From NCBI GenBank assembly GCA_963556255.1, contig OY744604.1, positions 24,654,099 to 24,718,098 on the forward strand: DNA of 64,000 nt. The letters are read 5' to 3'. This DNA is from Allolobophora icterica. Its lineage: Eukaryota; Annelida; Clitellata; Crassiclitellata; Lumbricidae. A model generated the notes under the pieces. It ran no database searches. It saw nothing but the letters and a program-made list of their open reading frames with translations, and was not told where the DNA came from. Positions 49,743-61,639 of this stretch are shown here, in pieces (the first letter of the stretch is position 1; every line of letters begins with the position of its first letter). Both the position numbers and the translations under genes were made by a program.

Positions 49743-51180
49743 AATCGTAATCGAAAACTTTAAATTTGTAAGATGCCATTGTACAGCTAAGCGCAGGATA
49801 CCATCTTATTCCTGAGCGCTGCGTTGCATTGTTCAGAGATCGCTGTTTAGTGGAGGTCCGAGTTTGGTTGCCAGAGAGACCACAGAGAGGAGACAGAATG
49901 GCTGTTAAGATGGGTTTTGTTAAGGACGAGAATCACGAGAAGGCTTCGAAGGCGGAGGACCGGATAGGTAGGAATTTTCGAAGAGGTGAGACTTCAATTT
50001 GAAATGCAAAGCCTGTGAGGTGACATGTACAGGAGCCTGAGGCAGATGATGGTGGGTGCGTGGTGGTATTGGTGGAGGAACAGAGAATATACAGAATTCA
50101 GAATGAAGTTCGTTCCAGAGTTGAGGTGCAGTGTGAGACATGGACCGGTTGGAGAACTTAAGGCGAGTAGTGACTGGGGAACTGGAGAGAGTGAGATATG
50201 AGGATGATCGGGTAGACCGGGGTGGCTGGGTGGTGAAAAATTCTCGAAGGTACTGTGGCTGGGAGACCAGCGAAGGACTTTGAAGTGGATTCGCTCAGGG
50301 ATTTTCAGCCAGTGGAGTGAATTAAGAACAGGAGTGATGGAATGATGCCTGATGACAACTCTGAATGGTGAGTTTTAGATTAGTTGTAGACGTTTAATTT
50401 GAGTGGATTCGAGGATGACGAAAAGAGAACTGCAGTAATCAAACTTGGAGTGGATAATGGATGTGGCGATAGTGGATGCAGTTTTAAAGCGAAACATGGA
50501 TCGAATTCGGAGGAGGTCACGAATGTGCATGAAAGAGGTGCCGGAGAGAATTGGAGATGTGATTAGAAGAGATGTGGATCAAATGTAATGCCACGATAAC
50601 GCACAGGCGAGTAGGAGGTGAAAGTGAGAGATGAAGAGTTGGTGGGTTTTCTCGATTTTGTCTGGGAGTACATAGGTAATAATTTCTGTTTTGGCAAAAT
50701 TGAGGCAGAGGAGGTTGGAGGAGATGCGTTTAGAGATTAGACTGACCACCTCGAGTAACTGAGCAATAGAGGTGGAGAAGAGATGGAGAGATGGATATGA
50801 AGAAGGATATGAAGAAGGATATGAAGAAGGATATGAAGAAGGATATGAAGAAGGATATGAAGAAGGATATGAAGAAGGATATGAAGAAGGATATGAAGAA
50901 GGATATGAAGAAGGATATGAAGAGTTGGGTGTCGTCTGCATAAAGATTATGATCAGCAGAAGAACACTTTTACAAGACGGCTCAGAAGTGTAGTGTAGAG
51001 TATGAAGAGAAGTGGCCCTAGACCAGAGCCTGGAGGAACACCGTAAAAAGTTGAGGGTTGCGAAGAGTGGCTGTAGGCAGCGAAGGAGCGGGAAAATAAG
51101 TAAGACTGGAACCAAGAGGACAACCGAAGAAGTACAGTAGTGATCGATAGTTTCAAAAGCGGCAGAGATGCATACAGCGT
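49743..51180 (-). pseudogene. LINE family L-A, long 3' copy
   Basis: Minus-strand order: SSWFQSYLFSRSF, then GVPPGSGLGPLLFILYTT, then LYADDTQLFIS with the catalytic box intact in one frame, a 12-bp repeat, a NLLCLNFAKTEI block, a C-terminal TAPQLWNELHSEF, LKSHLFENSYL, and a 3' end with GATTACGATT. About 1.4 kb survive and the 5' half is absent. Frameshifts separate the blocks. Confidence 0.8.
50792..50923. repeat. 12-bp minisatellite inside the LINE polymerase
   Basis: About eleven perfect copies of GGATATGAAGAA. On the minus strand they follow directly after the YADDTQL box and preserve the frame. Confidence 0.97.
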
Positions 51181-51194
51181 TGATCGTAGGCTAT

Positions 51195-51300
51195 ATATTA
51201 GTAATATGTATATAAATGTATATATATATATAAGTAGGTAAGTAACTAAGAAGCATATATATATATATATATATAAGTAGGTAAGTAACTAAGAAGCCTT
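51195..51300. repeat. Tandem duplication of an AT-run plus AAGTAGGTAAGTAAC unit
   Basis: An AT repeat followed by AAGTAGGTAAGTAACTAAGA occurs twice in direct succession. Confidence 0.9.
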
Positions 51301-51399
51301 TATTTGCATCTGGCAGTCGCACATGAATTACATTGTATAAAACGATTACGTATAACAGTATGTGAAGTAAGCCATAACAAGAGCAAATTGTAAAGTCAC

Positions 51400-52210
51400 T
51401 CATGCATAGCTACAGATACATCGATAAGCAAAACTATTTCTAAATAGTTTAGATTTAACATCAGGTAGCATGGTGCTAGACAGTAATGGTAGAGATGTGA
51501 AACAAAACAAAATCGCTATTTCTCTGTTCATTTGTTTATTTATTGTGCTTAATTTGCTCTTTTTTGTCGTCCCAAACGTCTACAGTCGAGAGTCAATCGA
51601 TGGCGAATTTTAGATGATATTCAGCAAAGACTTCTTAAGTGACGAATTCTTCTGCTTCTTTCAAATTTTAGACGTGACAAGAAAATTTAACCAGAGAAAT
51701 TCTTCTTAACATTTCATCCGTCGGTAACTTCTAGAATGTTCTAATGATATTCTGCTCGCGTCTCCCACAATCCGTTTAAGTGCTTTCAGCTTTATTTTTA
51801 AGCCCACAAGATCGTATTCTGCGCAATAAAACGGAGCACTTAGCAGTGCAAAATAATATCGAATGTGGAGATTTGATATAACGTCTTTTCAGTTTTCTCT
51901 GAGAAGCACCATGAGTCAGAAAGAGTGGAAATGCAATTTGAGACTGAAAACAGCAATTCAACGATCGTATACCGTATGCTTATATGAACAGCGAATATGA
52001 TGCTGTTGGAAAGCAGATGATGCGTGGGTGTCTTTCTGTTCCGCTCTATGACGTCAGTGAATCATTATCCTGTCTGTTTTCGTGGGTTCTTTGTTGTTCT
52101 GAAACCTTACACAGGCATAATATCCGACATTTCATTCTCTGATTCGTAATTGGAAAATATTACGTCTTCTCCTGAAGGCGGCATGAATTGAATGGAAGCC
52201 TTTTATTCAG
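51400..52210. other. No recognised feature
   Basis: Noncoding DNA without supported frames. Confidence 0.4.
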
Positions 52211-52211
52211 C

Positions 52212-52440
<229 letters not shown>

Positions 52441-52861
52441 TAATGCTAAGTTCTCTGGGATTCTCCTAGTAACAGCCATCTGCATTGTGCGCTCGGATAA
52501 GACATATTGCAGTAATCCAGTTTATTTGACGTCTGGCTTATCAATAATTCTATACACATAATATGCCACCGTCTATGTTTTTTGTTGAAAATGCTTATCT
52601 AAATATTTAGGTTTGTGTTTAAAGGTCACTCACGTTAATCCTCAGTCTTATCCCTTAATACTTGAATTTGCTTATGTAAACCATTTGGGTTTATAATACT
52701 TACGATGATAATCAATTGTCGTTACTAACTATTACACTTTCATAGGCCTACTGGTTGGAAGCCGTTTCATTCATATAGGTGTATGAGAGTGACTGGATAT
52801 ATCCATTTAACATTCTCGTCGTTTGTTAAGACGTAGCTGTTGAAATCCTCTAGAAATGCTT

Positions 52862-52935
52862 CATCACAGCGCTTTTGAGAGGCTTAAAAAATGCGCCCAA
52901 TAACAGCTCAGATACACACACATACATGCATACAC
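52862..52935 (-). repeat. Microsatellite-linked dispersed motif
   Basis: The minus strand has GGGCGCATTTTTTAAGCC then TCTCAAAAGCGCT, preceded by ATGT repeats. It matches the borders of the (ATGT)n tracts at 8.47 and 44.33 kb. Confidence 0.55.
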
Positions 52936-55585
52936 AGAAATTAAGAGAACATTTACAAATCTGTCTTACTTCTATGTAGGCATGAAGTGAATCCAGAACA
53001 ATGGTGATTGATCATATCTGATTGGTCTCCTCCGAATGTGTGGGCTTTGCATATCGCCTGCGACAAGGGATTTATATAGTTGGCTGGCTGAACGCAAATC
53101 AACTCTGAAGAGCTTCTCACATGGCTGGTTTTAAATCACACCCCATATCGCATCGCTTGTCGCACGTATTACTAAAGGAGCGCATGCACACACTGGGATT
53201 TCTCCTTTAGACAGATGTGCAAAGCGGATTGAAACATCATCGTCCTCTTAGCCAGGATTCTAACATCTCAAGTTCTCAACATCTGTTTCGTAAATATCCA
53301 AGATCTCTATCATGACACAGGCTACTCTCGCGCGTGTTGGGTGTATGCAAGGAATACCACGAAGGTCATTCGAGGGATTGAACTACAGAGGCGTATAAAT
53401 AGAAACGAGCAGGCAATAGATTGCAAAACACAAGAAGTTTTACGGTAAAACCGCTCGTCATCTGGACCTAAACGAAAACATTCTCCTCGTTGTTTAATTG
53501 TTAATTAACGTAAACGGCTGGAATTTAATATCTCTTCAAAGTGATAATTTAAGAAGGTGATCGTGAGTTTTATTAGTGACTTTTCTTTGTTAAAGACAGT
53601 TAACAATACGTTTAATCAACTTCAGATGTTTCAACACAAGCACCAACGCACGAGAATGCATGGTGTTCACGTGTTGACGTACGTCAGCGAGGGACCAGAA
53701 GATCTCCACGGGCAGACGAACGAAGGGACTGACATATAACACTAATATTTTCAAAGCATGTAGGCCTACTCATGAACTTTGAGAATGTATATCCTCTACA
53801 ACTTCGTAGGCATTCTATAGCTTTGAAGTACATTATAAAAGGTGAAAATAGCTAGCATCTAAGGGGCAATGCATGAAGTGTGTTTTCATTGACAGAACAT
53901 TTTGTAAAGCATAGCATGTCAAACAAAATATTTTAAATGTGCTGCATAAAATTTAGTGTCTTTATGAGAGAATTTTATATTTATAAATTACCGTAATAGG
54001 CCTCGACATAATCATAATTTATTCTTATATTTTAATTCGTATGATTTTATATTATTATGAATGCCCTATGCCCATATAGACTTTCATGTATATTAAGTAC
54101 TTACCTTGAATTTTCAAGTCTGATTTTCATAATAAAAGCACATTCAGTTTTTTATACCGCTTCACGCCGTCTTTGGAACTAATTATCTACAGCTGGTTGT
54201 AGCTTAAAGTCGCCGTTTGTTTCCATAGTCTTCGGACTACGTGGCAACGTACTAATGTAAATGACATTCCTCACATTTTCCATTAGCTAGAATGTCAGGA
54301 TTCCTTTGATTTATAATTTATGCATGACGTCTTCTTTACATCTTTCAAGATTGTATTCATTCCATTTAATTATTCAATATTACATTGTTAGATGATAGCG
54401 TCACATTAATCTGAAAATCAGATGCGTGTACATTTTTGTAAAGGAACTGCTAGGTCTACGAGTTAAATTAATTGTTCATCCAGTGGAAGCAATTCTCCAA
54501 ACATTTGCAAAACTAGAACCCAAGCTCTTCTGGCTAATCTATAGCTGATGCTCACAATTCGTTCTTCGGATAAAACAAGAAATGCATGGAACATGATGCA
54601 TATCATCGATTATTGCAACCAAATATATATTTAGGTGACGGGTCTCGTCTTTCAGTGACAGATCTCATAATTCCGATGCCGGATCTCAAATCTGGCGACA
54701 TCCGACTGAATATCACCACTGGTTAGGTCTTTGACTGTAAACCGCCACAAAATGAACTTATGAAACTTGACTTATGCTGCTGAGAATGATGTTAGTAGGT
54801 TTGTATAGGAATTCTAGAACATTATTAGAACATTGTTCTACGTCGACTTAGCTTTCGCTGTCTGTGTTTTTCGCCCACAGATATTTGTTTTGATTTAATT
54901 TACCGGTGTCAAATTGTTTTCCATATTATTGCTATATGGTCTTTTTAGTTGTATATGCATGGAACAGTTTGTGCCAACGCCTCAACCTCTGACATTTTAT
55001 TTTCATCTGACAGTCAAACATGTCTTCATTCATTCATTTTTACATCTTGTTATATTTCAGATGGAATAAAACTCATGTTAAATCTCAGACAGTTGTGTTT
55101 TATAATTTTGTAAGAGTTTAAAATGTAAACTTATATAAAGTAATGTATTTTGCCGTGATATTGCAAGTAAATATGTAGGTAATCAAATAGGTAAATAAGC
55201 AGGGGAGGAAGTAAGTACAGAAGGAAGAAAGAGAGCTAGGACGCAAGCAAATATTATATGGATTGGATGATGTAGTATGATATCATGAATAATTGTTAAC
55301 AAACGTGATATTCTGTAAACACTACCGGTATGTATCAGGTAGGCCTATGTTTTAAGGTACTCGCGAAATAAAATAAATGTTACCTAGTGAAGAAGAGCAG
55401 TTCCTTCAGTTAGCCCAGAGAGGCAGCCATGGATATGAGGTCTTAAATGGTTTAATTTTCTTTGCCTCGGCGCCTTAAATTCCCAAGGACCGTACCAATC
55501 ACTTTATTCATTATGGCTGTGTTGGTTACAGGGCGCAAGTGGAAACAAAAATTCTGAACCAAAAAATTTCTCCCCGGCGGGTTTG
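52936..55585. other. Long stretch without recognised repeats or genes
   Basis: No transposon, SINE or convincing frame was seen over about 2.6 kb, unusual for this window. It could hold regulatory DNA or introns. See the TATA candidate at 53391. Confidence 0.4.
53391..53401 (+). promoter_or_regulatory. Candidate TATA box
   Basis: GCGTATAAATAG fits the TATA consensus in otherwise unique DNA. The following 150 bases lack an ATG-started frame, so any transcript would begin with a noncoding exon; AAGAAGGTGATC near 53553 could serve as a donor. Based on sequence match only. Confidence 0.3.
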
Positions 55586-55655
55586 AAGTTTGAAGCCCGA
55601 CCTCTCCACTGAAAGTCATCACGCTAACCGCTACACTATATCCACTACACTATGC
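55575..55655 (-). repeat. tRNA-like sequence
   Basis: The minus strand has GTGTAGCGGTTAGCGTGATG, GACTTTCAGTGGAGAGG and GGGCTTCAAACTT. It resembles a tRNA with good A box and weak B box. Confidence 0.5.
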
Positions 55656-55678
55656 AGCCTAAAGGCGACCGACATGAT

Positions 55679-55770
55679 ATATTCGTATATTCATATTCAT
55701 CATATTCATATTCATATTTTCATATTCATATTTCCATATTCATACTTTCATATTCATATATTCATATCGT
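55679..55770. repeat. (ATATTC)n microsatellite
   Basis: Imperfect CATATT hexamers for about 90 bases. Confidence 0.9.
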
Positions 55771-56889
55771 TCGTGAGCTGATCCTTCAAGGAATATAAGG
55801 TATAAATTTCTGGTTATTTTCGAAAATATTAAATATCAGTTGGCAGGAAATGGCTAACGAAATTTCAACATGTCTCTACCCAATGCATTAAGAACAAATT
55901 TGGTCTTAATATACCAAGCGACATAAGACAGTGCGTGGTAAAATTAGCACGAGCAGCAGATGGGTATGTTATTAAAAGCGGAAATCAACAGTTACTATCT
56001 TAGGAAAATGACACTCTGCCTCTAATTTAATTAGCGACATTTGATCCAGTTTCTCCATCGATGTCACATATATGTACACCAGAGACTCGTTATAGCACGC
56101 TCCGTTATAAGACGAAGTCTGATATAACGCGATCGAGGCATGAATTCCAAATTTATTCCACCTGTATGAAACTACCTCATTTTGACGCAGTATTGACACT
56201 TTAACGACGAGAGTTATTAAAACCGACCGAGAACCCACTCAGCTTGTCGTTAGAGTGTTAATAATATTATAAGAGTTATATATTATTAAATATTATAAGT
56301 GTTAATAATGTTATGTTATAGTTACCGAAGACAGAAGACAGCGTTTTAACCAGTTTCTGGTCGATGAGCTTACTATCCAGATATTACATTAATTAATGAA
56401 TTCATATTAAGGTATTTTTGTGATAATACAGTGCAAGGGCAGAAGCTGTAGTTCCTGTGTAAGTGGTTTAAAGATGCTGTGCATTTGGAATATGTAGAAA
56501 TCTTATGAAATCTGTCGCATGGTTGAACGGCTATGTCTTGCAATACAGCTAAGTCGGAAGTATCTGTTGAACGACGAACTCGTATAGCACTTGCGCTGTC
56601 AAATGATTTTGCAAAGCACCGTAGACGTAACTCGATACTGACGATGCCAAATGAACTGTCGTAATTACATTTAAATTACGACGGTATGTCATGACAAAGA
56701 TGATTAATGTTGCCCTCCTTCTTGGGACTGGCACCGACAGAAAACGACTGTGGCGGAGTTAAACAACAGAGTTTCTTTGTAGCTCTGACAGTTGATCTTC
56801 CTCGCGGCGCCGTTCTGTAGACTCTCGTCCGCAGAATATGGAGACATTTGCATTGAACAGGAGAACAACACATGGCGGATTTTGCCATT
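55771..56889. other. No recognised gene
   Basis: AT-rich noncoding DNA. A minus-strand frame at 55972-56238 has no recognisable motif. Confidence 0.4.
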
Positions 56890-56892
56890 CGC

Positions 56893-56990
56893 ATAATTCT
56901 AATATAATCTAATGACTTCCATAACACTGTTATTATAATAGCCAAGACATCAGTCGATTGTCGCTTCAAGCGAAATCACATTAAAGAAAT
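56893..56990 (-). repeat. LINE-like 3' end with (ATTAG)n tail, copy 4
   Basis: TCTAATATAATCTAATGACTT, shortened here to its TCTAAT..GACTT pattern, is followed by CGATTGTCGCTTCAAGCG and AAATCACATTA, matching copies 1 and 3. Confidence 0.5.
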
Positions 56991-57417
56991 CAGAATCCAT
57001 TGGAGAAGCCAGGTCGAAATAGAATAGACCGGAGAAACCAGAAGCCAGGCTTAAGATGGGTAGGGAAGTTGAAAGAGAAGATGAGTCTTAAGGTTAGATC
57101 TGAATAACATCAAAGAATTTACAGAACAAACTCAATTATGTATCGAATCCAAAAGCTTAGGAACAACGACCCAGAAAGACCGAGAGCTCAACACCGTTCT
57201 TGTGTCGGGGTTAAAAATGTTACAGCATTCATTTGCTGTCTACGTTAATAGATCTCACAAGCGGAACTCAGATAAAAGACCCACATGCGTCCTCATAAAC
57301 AGAAACGCCAGGTGAGATTATTAGCACCAATGATCAGTTTCAAAGCTACAGATTTAAGTATGATGCATGCAATGAACATAAAAATGTTAGTTATTTTGTG
57401 CTATTAAGTAGGTATCT

Positions 57418-58341
57418 TTGAATTATTAGTTCCAGGAATCTGCTATTCAACATATTCCTGGAACTAATAATGGCCATGGCGCTGGATGGGACAGAGGAAG
57501 GAGCGACGATCGGGGGGGAATTGATAAAAGATCTACGATTTGCAGATGACATTGCACTCCTGGCGGAGCAAGCAAAGGGGTTACAAGAATCCCTGACGAG
57601 AGTAGCACTGGTGAGCAGAGAAATGGGTATGAACATCAATGTGCAAAAGACAGAAAGTCAGTTCCTTGGAAGGGGGGACACCCAGTTTCAACTTGAGGTG
57701 GATGGACAAAATCTGGAGCAAAAGGAGGGATTTGTATACTTGGGAGGATATATCAACGCGAAGGGCGAATCTGAGAAGGATGTGGAACGAAGAATTGGGT
57801 TGGCAAGAGGAATACTACAGGCACTACACAAGGTGTGGAGTGCGAGGGAAATCAGCAGGACCACCAAAGTACAGGTGTATGAGACACTTGTGCTAAACGT
57901 ATTATTGTATAACTCGGAGACATGGACATTGAAGGAGGTGCAGAAAAGACGACTGAGGGTGTTCGAATGGTATGTTTACGAAGGATAGTGGGAGTCACTA
58001 GAAGAGACAGGATAAGAAATACGGAGATACACAACAGATTGAATATACAGCAGGACATCGTGGACAGAATAAGGATCAAGAGACTGCGCTATTTCGGCCA
58101 TATATCAAGAATGCGAAATGAAAGATACCCGAACATAGCACTACGCGGATACGTACACGGAGAGCGGAGGAGGGGAAGACCAAGGTTGCGATGGATTGAT
58201 GGGATTCGAGAGGACTGCAAGGATATGGGCCTATCCGTGCAGGAGGCTACACAGAGAGCACAAGACAGCAAGAAGTGGAGACTCACCATAAATGAGCGGC
58301 TATTGCGTGCTGGGGCATCGCCAAAGCCATAAAGAAAGAAG
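57418..58341 (+). mobile_element. 5'-truncated RTE-like retrotransposon with 12-bp TSD
   Basis: Flanked by the direct repeat AAGTAGGTATCT (57406-57417 and 58342-58353). The first 54 bases hold a perfect 18-bp fold-back (57422-57439 against 57454-57471). The 3' end is a short A/G-rich AAAGAAAGAAG tail. The structure is that of a target-primed insertion truncated at its 5' end. Confidence 0.88.
57439..58332 (+). pseudogene. RTE-like reverse transcriptase, C-terminal part
   Basis: Begins inside the polymerase with LLFNIFLEL, then DLRFADDIALLAEQAKGLQE (catalytic FADD), GMNINVQKTESQFLGR, FVYLGGYINAKGESEKDVER, LLYNSETWTL and FEW. One frameshift near 57970 moves to the frame with CLRRIVGVTRRDRIRNTEI, RYFGHISRM, GRPRLRWIDGIREDCKDMGL and a TAA at 58330. 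The endonuclease and the first catalytic block are missing. Apart from the single frameshift the sequence is clean, suggesting a fairly recent insertion. Confidence 0.85.
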
Positions 58342-58638
58342 AAGTAGGTATCTATAAGGGTCGTCCAATAAAATCTCTGACTATGCTTACATTGAATTAC
58401 AAAGAAGGACCTATGTTAATTGTATGTTTGTTTTTGTTTGGCTTGGCATCGAATTGTTTTCTTCACGCAACGCTGCATAATGGAATAACGCTGTAATGCA
58501 GACGAGTAAATAATAATAATTATTATATTCTTTATTATTTCAAACCGACAGACGCAGTAAGATTACATTGAAACATGAAAGTACAATCAATATCTTGATT
58601 AAACACACGGTTTGGCAGCCATACAAGGCGCCGCTCTA

Positions 58639-58714
58639 GATGGGGGTTACGGGAGTCGATCCGCGTACCTTACGCTCTCCTGGCCATGAGTGTAACCACT
58701 ACTCTATCCCCATC
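58639..58714 (-). tRNA. tRNA-like sequence, 76 nt, probably a pseudogene
   Basis: The minus strand begins GATGGGG and ends CCCCATC, a perfect 7-bp acceptor stem, over exactly 76 bases. TAGAGTAGTGGTTACACTC gives the A box and GGATCGACTCC the B box. The T stem pairs only partly and the anticodon arm is unclear, so it is more likely a pseudogene or SINE head than a working tRNA. Confidence 0.5.
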
Positions 58715-58854
58715 TAGATGCATCAGCCATGCACGATTATTTTTTATTACCACTGTTGTTATCGTTGTTGTTGTTATTTTTAGTATTACTACTACTATTA
58801 CTACTTTTAGGGCCTATGCGCTTTTTGAGCACCGCTGTCTAATAACCAAACATC

Positions 58855-59015
58855 TATCGATAACACAGAGCAATTATGAGTAAAGGGCTTGCTTAAATTG
58901 CTCAAATTGTCTAGGTTTATGGACAGGAGGCCGATTCGTTTCAGAGGAGGTGGATCGAACCCACACTCTCCGCATTACAAGGCGAACACTCTAAGCAATC
59001 GGCTTCCGTGTCCCA
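58855..59015 (-). repeat. tRNA-derived SINE, family S1
   Basis: The minus strand has GAAGCCGATTGCTTAGAGTG, CCTTGTAATGCGGAG and GGGTTCGATCC, ending in a tail with CTTTACTCATAATTGCTC and TTATCGATAG. Confidence 0.75.
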
Positions 59016-59470
59016 TTACCACGACCAGGATGCGTGCAGAGTTACTGGACCTCACCCTTGAAGCGACAACCATAAATTCAGTCTATCAACTAACCACGCA
59101 CCATCATTGCAAAACACAGATTGCGGATGGAATACCATTTGTAGGTAGATCTTGTAGTCGCAACCCATTTGTTGGACAATTAGATCCGAAGCTCCAACTG
59201 TTTGACATTTCCTGCTCAACGTGTAGTCAATTAACGCGCGCTCTGTGTCTATACTCTACCATCCATCGGCTAAAACGCGTTACAGATATCTGCCGATGGT
59301 TGGTTGTCATTTAGCTAATCGTCCTTGGAATGAGCGGGAGACAGGATTCGCCCTGTTGGCCTCACCATCAAACCATAACTTCTAATAACAGCAAATCGCA
59401 TTAAGCGCCAGAATTGGCTGCGCTGCTATCGTTTGAACGTTGTCATGGCAGCCGAAATGGAAATGAGGCT
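59016..59470. other. Upstream region of a candidate promoter
   Basis: No repeat recognised. A short frame at 59016-59314 lacks a domain. Confidence 0.35.
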
Positions 59471-59472
59471 TC

Positions 59473-59485
59473 GGACTATAAAAGG
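59473..59485 (+). promoter_or_regulatory. Candidate TATA box
   Basis: GGACTATAAAAGGCG is a near-ideal TATA element with GC-rich edges. Initiation would be expected about 30 bases on, near GACGAG at 59489. No coding exon could be attached downstream before the repeats begin at 59.8 kb. Confidence 0.4.
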
Positions 59486-59811
59486 CGACAGACGAGTTTT
59501 TGATAATTCATGAAGGGAAGACGAGGCAGTGAATCCGCTCTCTGCGTGAATGCCTAATCAAACGCCGGTTGTGGAATTAAGAACTTCCCAGATTGAACGC
59601 AGACTCAATAAATCGTAGTCACAGTAGATTCAACGACTTACTTTTAAACTTACTTTTTAACTTGATTCATTTAAAACACGAATTCTCAACTGAAACAGGC
59701 TTTCGAATTTTGGGAAAACAAAAACCATTGGAAATATGTTTCTGCATTTCAGTAGTTTAAAAATCAAACTTTCGACTGAAATAAAGGAGAACTCAGGAAA
59801 AATTGCCTCAT

Positions 59812-59935
59812 AATTATTATTATTACTATTATTATTACTATTATTATTCTTATTATTATTCTTATTATTATTATTGTCATTTTTACTATTATTGTTACTA
59901 TTACTATTATTATTATTATTATTATTTTTTTTTTT
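59812..59935. repeat. (ATT)n-rich tract with T run
   Basis: ATT and ACT triplets ending in a T run, forming the tail of the adjacent minus-strand retroelement end. Confidence 0.9.
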
Positions 59936-59936
59936 C

Positions 59937-60016
59937 GCCCGAGGTAGATAAGATCCCTCAGGCTCTAAGATATTAACAGTGATTGAAAATTTAAGCTTGG
60001 AGTACGTGGTCCTCAT
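59937..60016 (-). mobile_element. Second 3' end of the R4/Dong-like retrotransposon
   Basis: The minus strand reads GATGAGGACCACG, then ATCTTAGAGCCTGAGGGATC and CTACCTCGGGCG, then an A run and AAT repeats. This parallels the first copy (CTCTAAGTCCCTGAGGGA, GTACCTCAGGGC, A run, AAT repeats). It begins near the last codons, so it is extremely 5'-truncated. Confidence 0.7.
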
Positions 60017-60049
60017 CATCATTATTATTATTATTATTTTTTTTTTTTG

Positions 60050-61016
60050 CCCTGAGGTACTTCATTCCCTCAGGGACTTAGAGATTAAGTGTGCAATTTT
60101 TCTGGAACGGTTACTCCTCGTCCAAGTCAGATTGGGCTGCCACCATGGAGCCGCTAAAGGCCACTGCGTTGAACCGTTGGATGATTATTGAGATTCTCTG
60201 ATGTAAAAAGCTGGCCTCGCGTGGCTCCCCCGAGGCGCAAGAGAGATGTCGCCCCAATTCTGAGATAAAATCTAGGCCCTTGGTGTTAATGGGGCCCAAC
60301 GTTTCCAGCGCTAGTGGTACGAAATTGTGAGTGCCTAGGAGAGCCTGGTATTTCTGCGTCTTCCTCCCATCTGCTAGCTCAGCCGCCGCACCCGCACGTG
60401 CCGCCGTTGAAAGAAGGTAGGACGGGGCCAGTGTGTCCACCACCGTGGCGTCCCATATTAGACCTCTTCCGGCCTTCCACGGGATGAGAGTGAGGCCGTC
60501 AGGTCTTTTACCATCCGTGCGTGTCAGGCCTGCGGGCTCCTTCACCGCCGGAAACCCCGCTCTGCACAACGCCCGGCAGATCAGATCGTTGATGGCAGCG
60601 TGTCGGGCCATCCGTCCAAATCCCAGAGGGCACGAAAGGCCGTGGGATCCCCTTGCTGTGACCGTCGCGCCGCATGGGCAGTTGTGCGGCTCGCAGATTA
60701 CTGCTCCGAGCCTCAACCCAACTGCGACCCTCACTGCCTCGTCGCTCAGTCGCAAACCACACGCGGTAATGGGCAGCGTGTGGAGCCAGTCTCCTGCATG
60801 CACCGCTGCAACCGCTCTCCATCTCGCCCGATCGTGACTATCGATCAGTACTAATTCCAGGTCGGCACATACACGTTTGAGGAGCGGTGCGTCCCACTTC
60901 GCCTGACTCCCCGACTGAAGCTCTGGTGTAATCTTCTGGTCTGTCCTCTCTTCCCACAGGTGCTGGAGACTTTCTGTCACCTGATCTAGGCCTAGATTCA
61001 GCCCCCTCAGGATGCT
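60050..61016 (-). mobile_element. R4/Dong-like non-LTR retrotransposon, 3' portion in ATT repeats
   Basis: Contains the endonuclease-domain frame, a 60-base 3' untranslated part and an A-run/AAT tail. The 5' edge meets a 120-base ATT repeat at 61017 and the 3' edge meets AAT repeats, so it sits inside a triplet repeat. Dong of silkworm is known to enter TAA repeats, which fits this placement. Confidence 0.75.
60111..61010 (-). pseudogene. Restriction-like endonuclease domain of a site-preferring non-LTR element
   Basis: An uninterrupted frame of about 295 codons ends DLDEE then TAA at 60113-60111. Numbering from the Met at 60980: a zinc-binding C-x-C-x9-H-x3-C pattern with Cys101, Cys103, His113 and Cys117; RH at 126-127; a KRPDG box with Asp161; and WDATV with Asp177. 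This CCHC plus PD-(D/E)xK order is the hallmark of R2/R4/NeSL-type elements, whose nuclease nicks the target for primed reverse transcription. GC content is high compared with the surroundings. The polymerase lies upstream and is missing, so it cannot transpose, though this domain looks undamaged. Confidence 0.75.
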
Positions 61017-61143
<127 letters not shown>

Positions 61144-61639
61144 ATTATTATTATTAGTAGTAGTATTACATAGTTCATAGCCATTATTATTTTTTTATTA
61201 CTAAAAATTTTATTTTGTCGGACATCTGTAGCATAACGTCTTTAGCGTATCTATGTAAAGCTTGCAGGGTTGGGTTATCTCTTTGAGCAGAGTTCTTTGA
61301 TGACGGTCTCTTTGTAGTTCATCCAATTCAATTTCTCTTCGAAACAGTTCTTCAGATTCTCATCCGAAGGAAATGGAGACACCTGTGCAGTCAACGAGAC
61401 AACAACACAACGTGGACAGTCATTTTTTTCTTTTTATTGAAGTACATAAGTTCAGCGAAATAGAAAAAACTGCATTTGGCCGATGATGGAAAGCGGAGAT
61501 CACATGCACAAGACATCTGAGAATTTTGAAAATAGTCATGACATGTTATGTAATATTTAGCGTCGCAGACGATTGACGTCTCCTCAGATTCAATTCTTTT
61601 TCTCGTTACGTTTATCATCCCGTAACTTGAACTGTTAAC
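61144..61639. other. No recognised feature
   Basis: Noncoding DNA before the 5' edge of the next LINE. Confidence 0.4.

Noticed and set aside
60433..60837. 134-codon plus-strand frame
   Set aside because: It is the antisense shadow of the GC-rich endonuclease frame on the minus strand, which has clear motifs.
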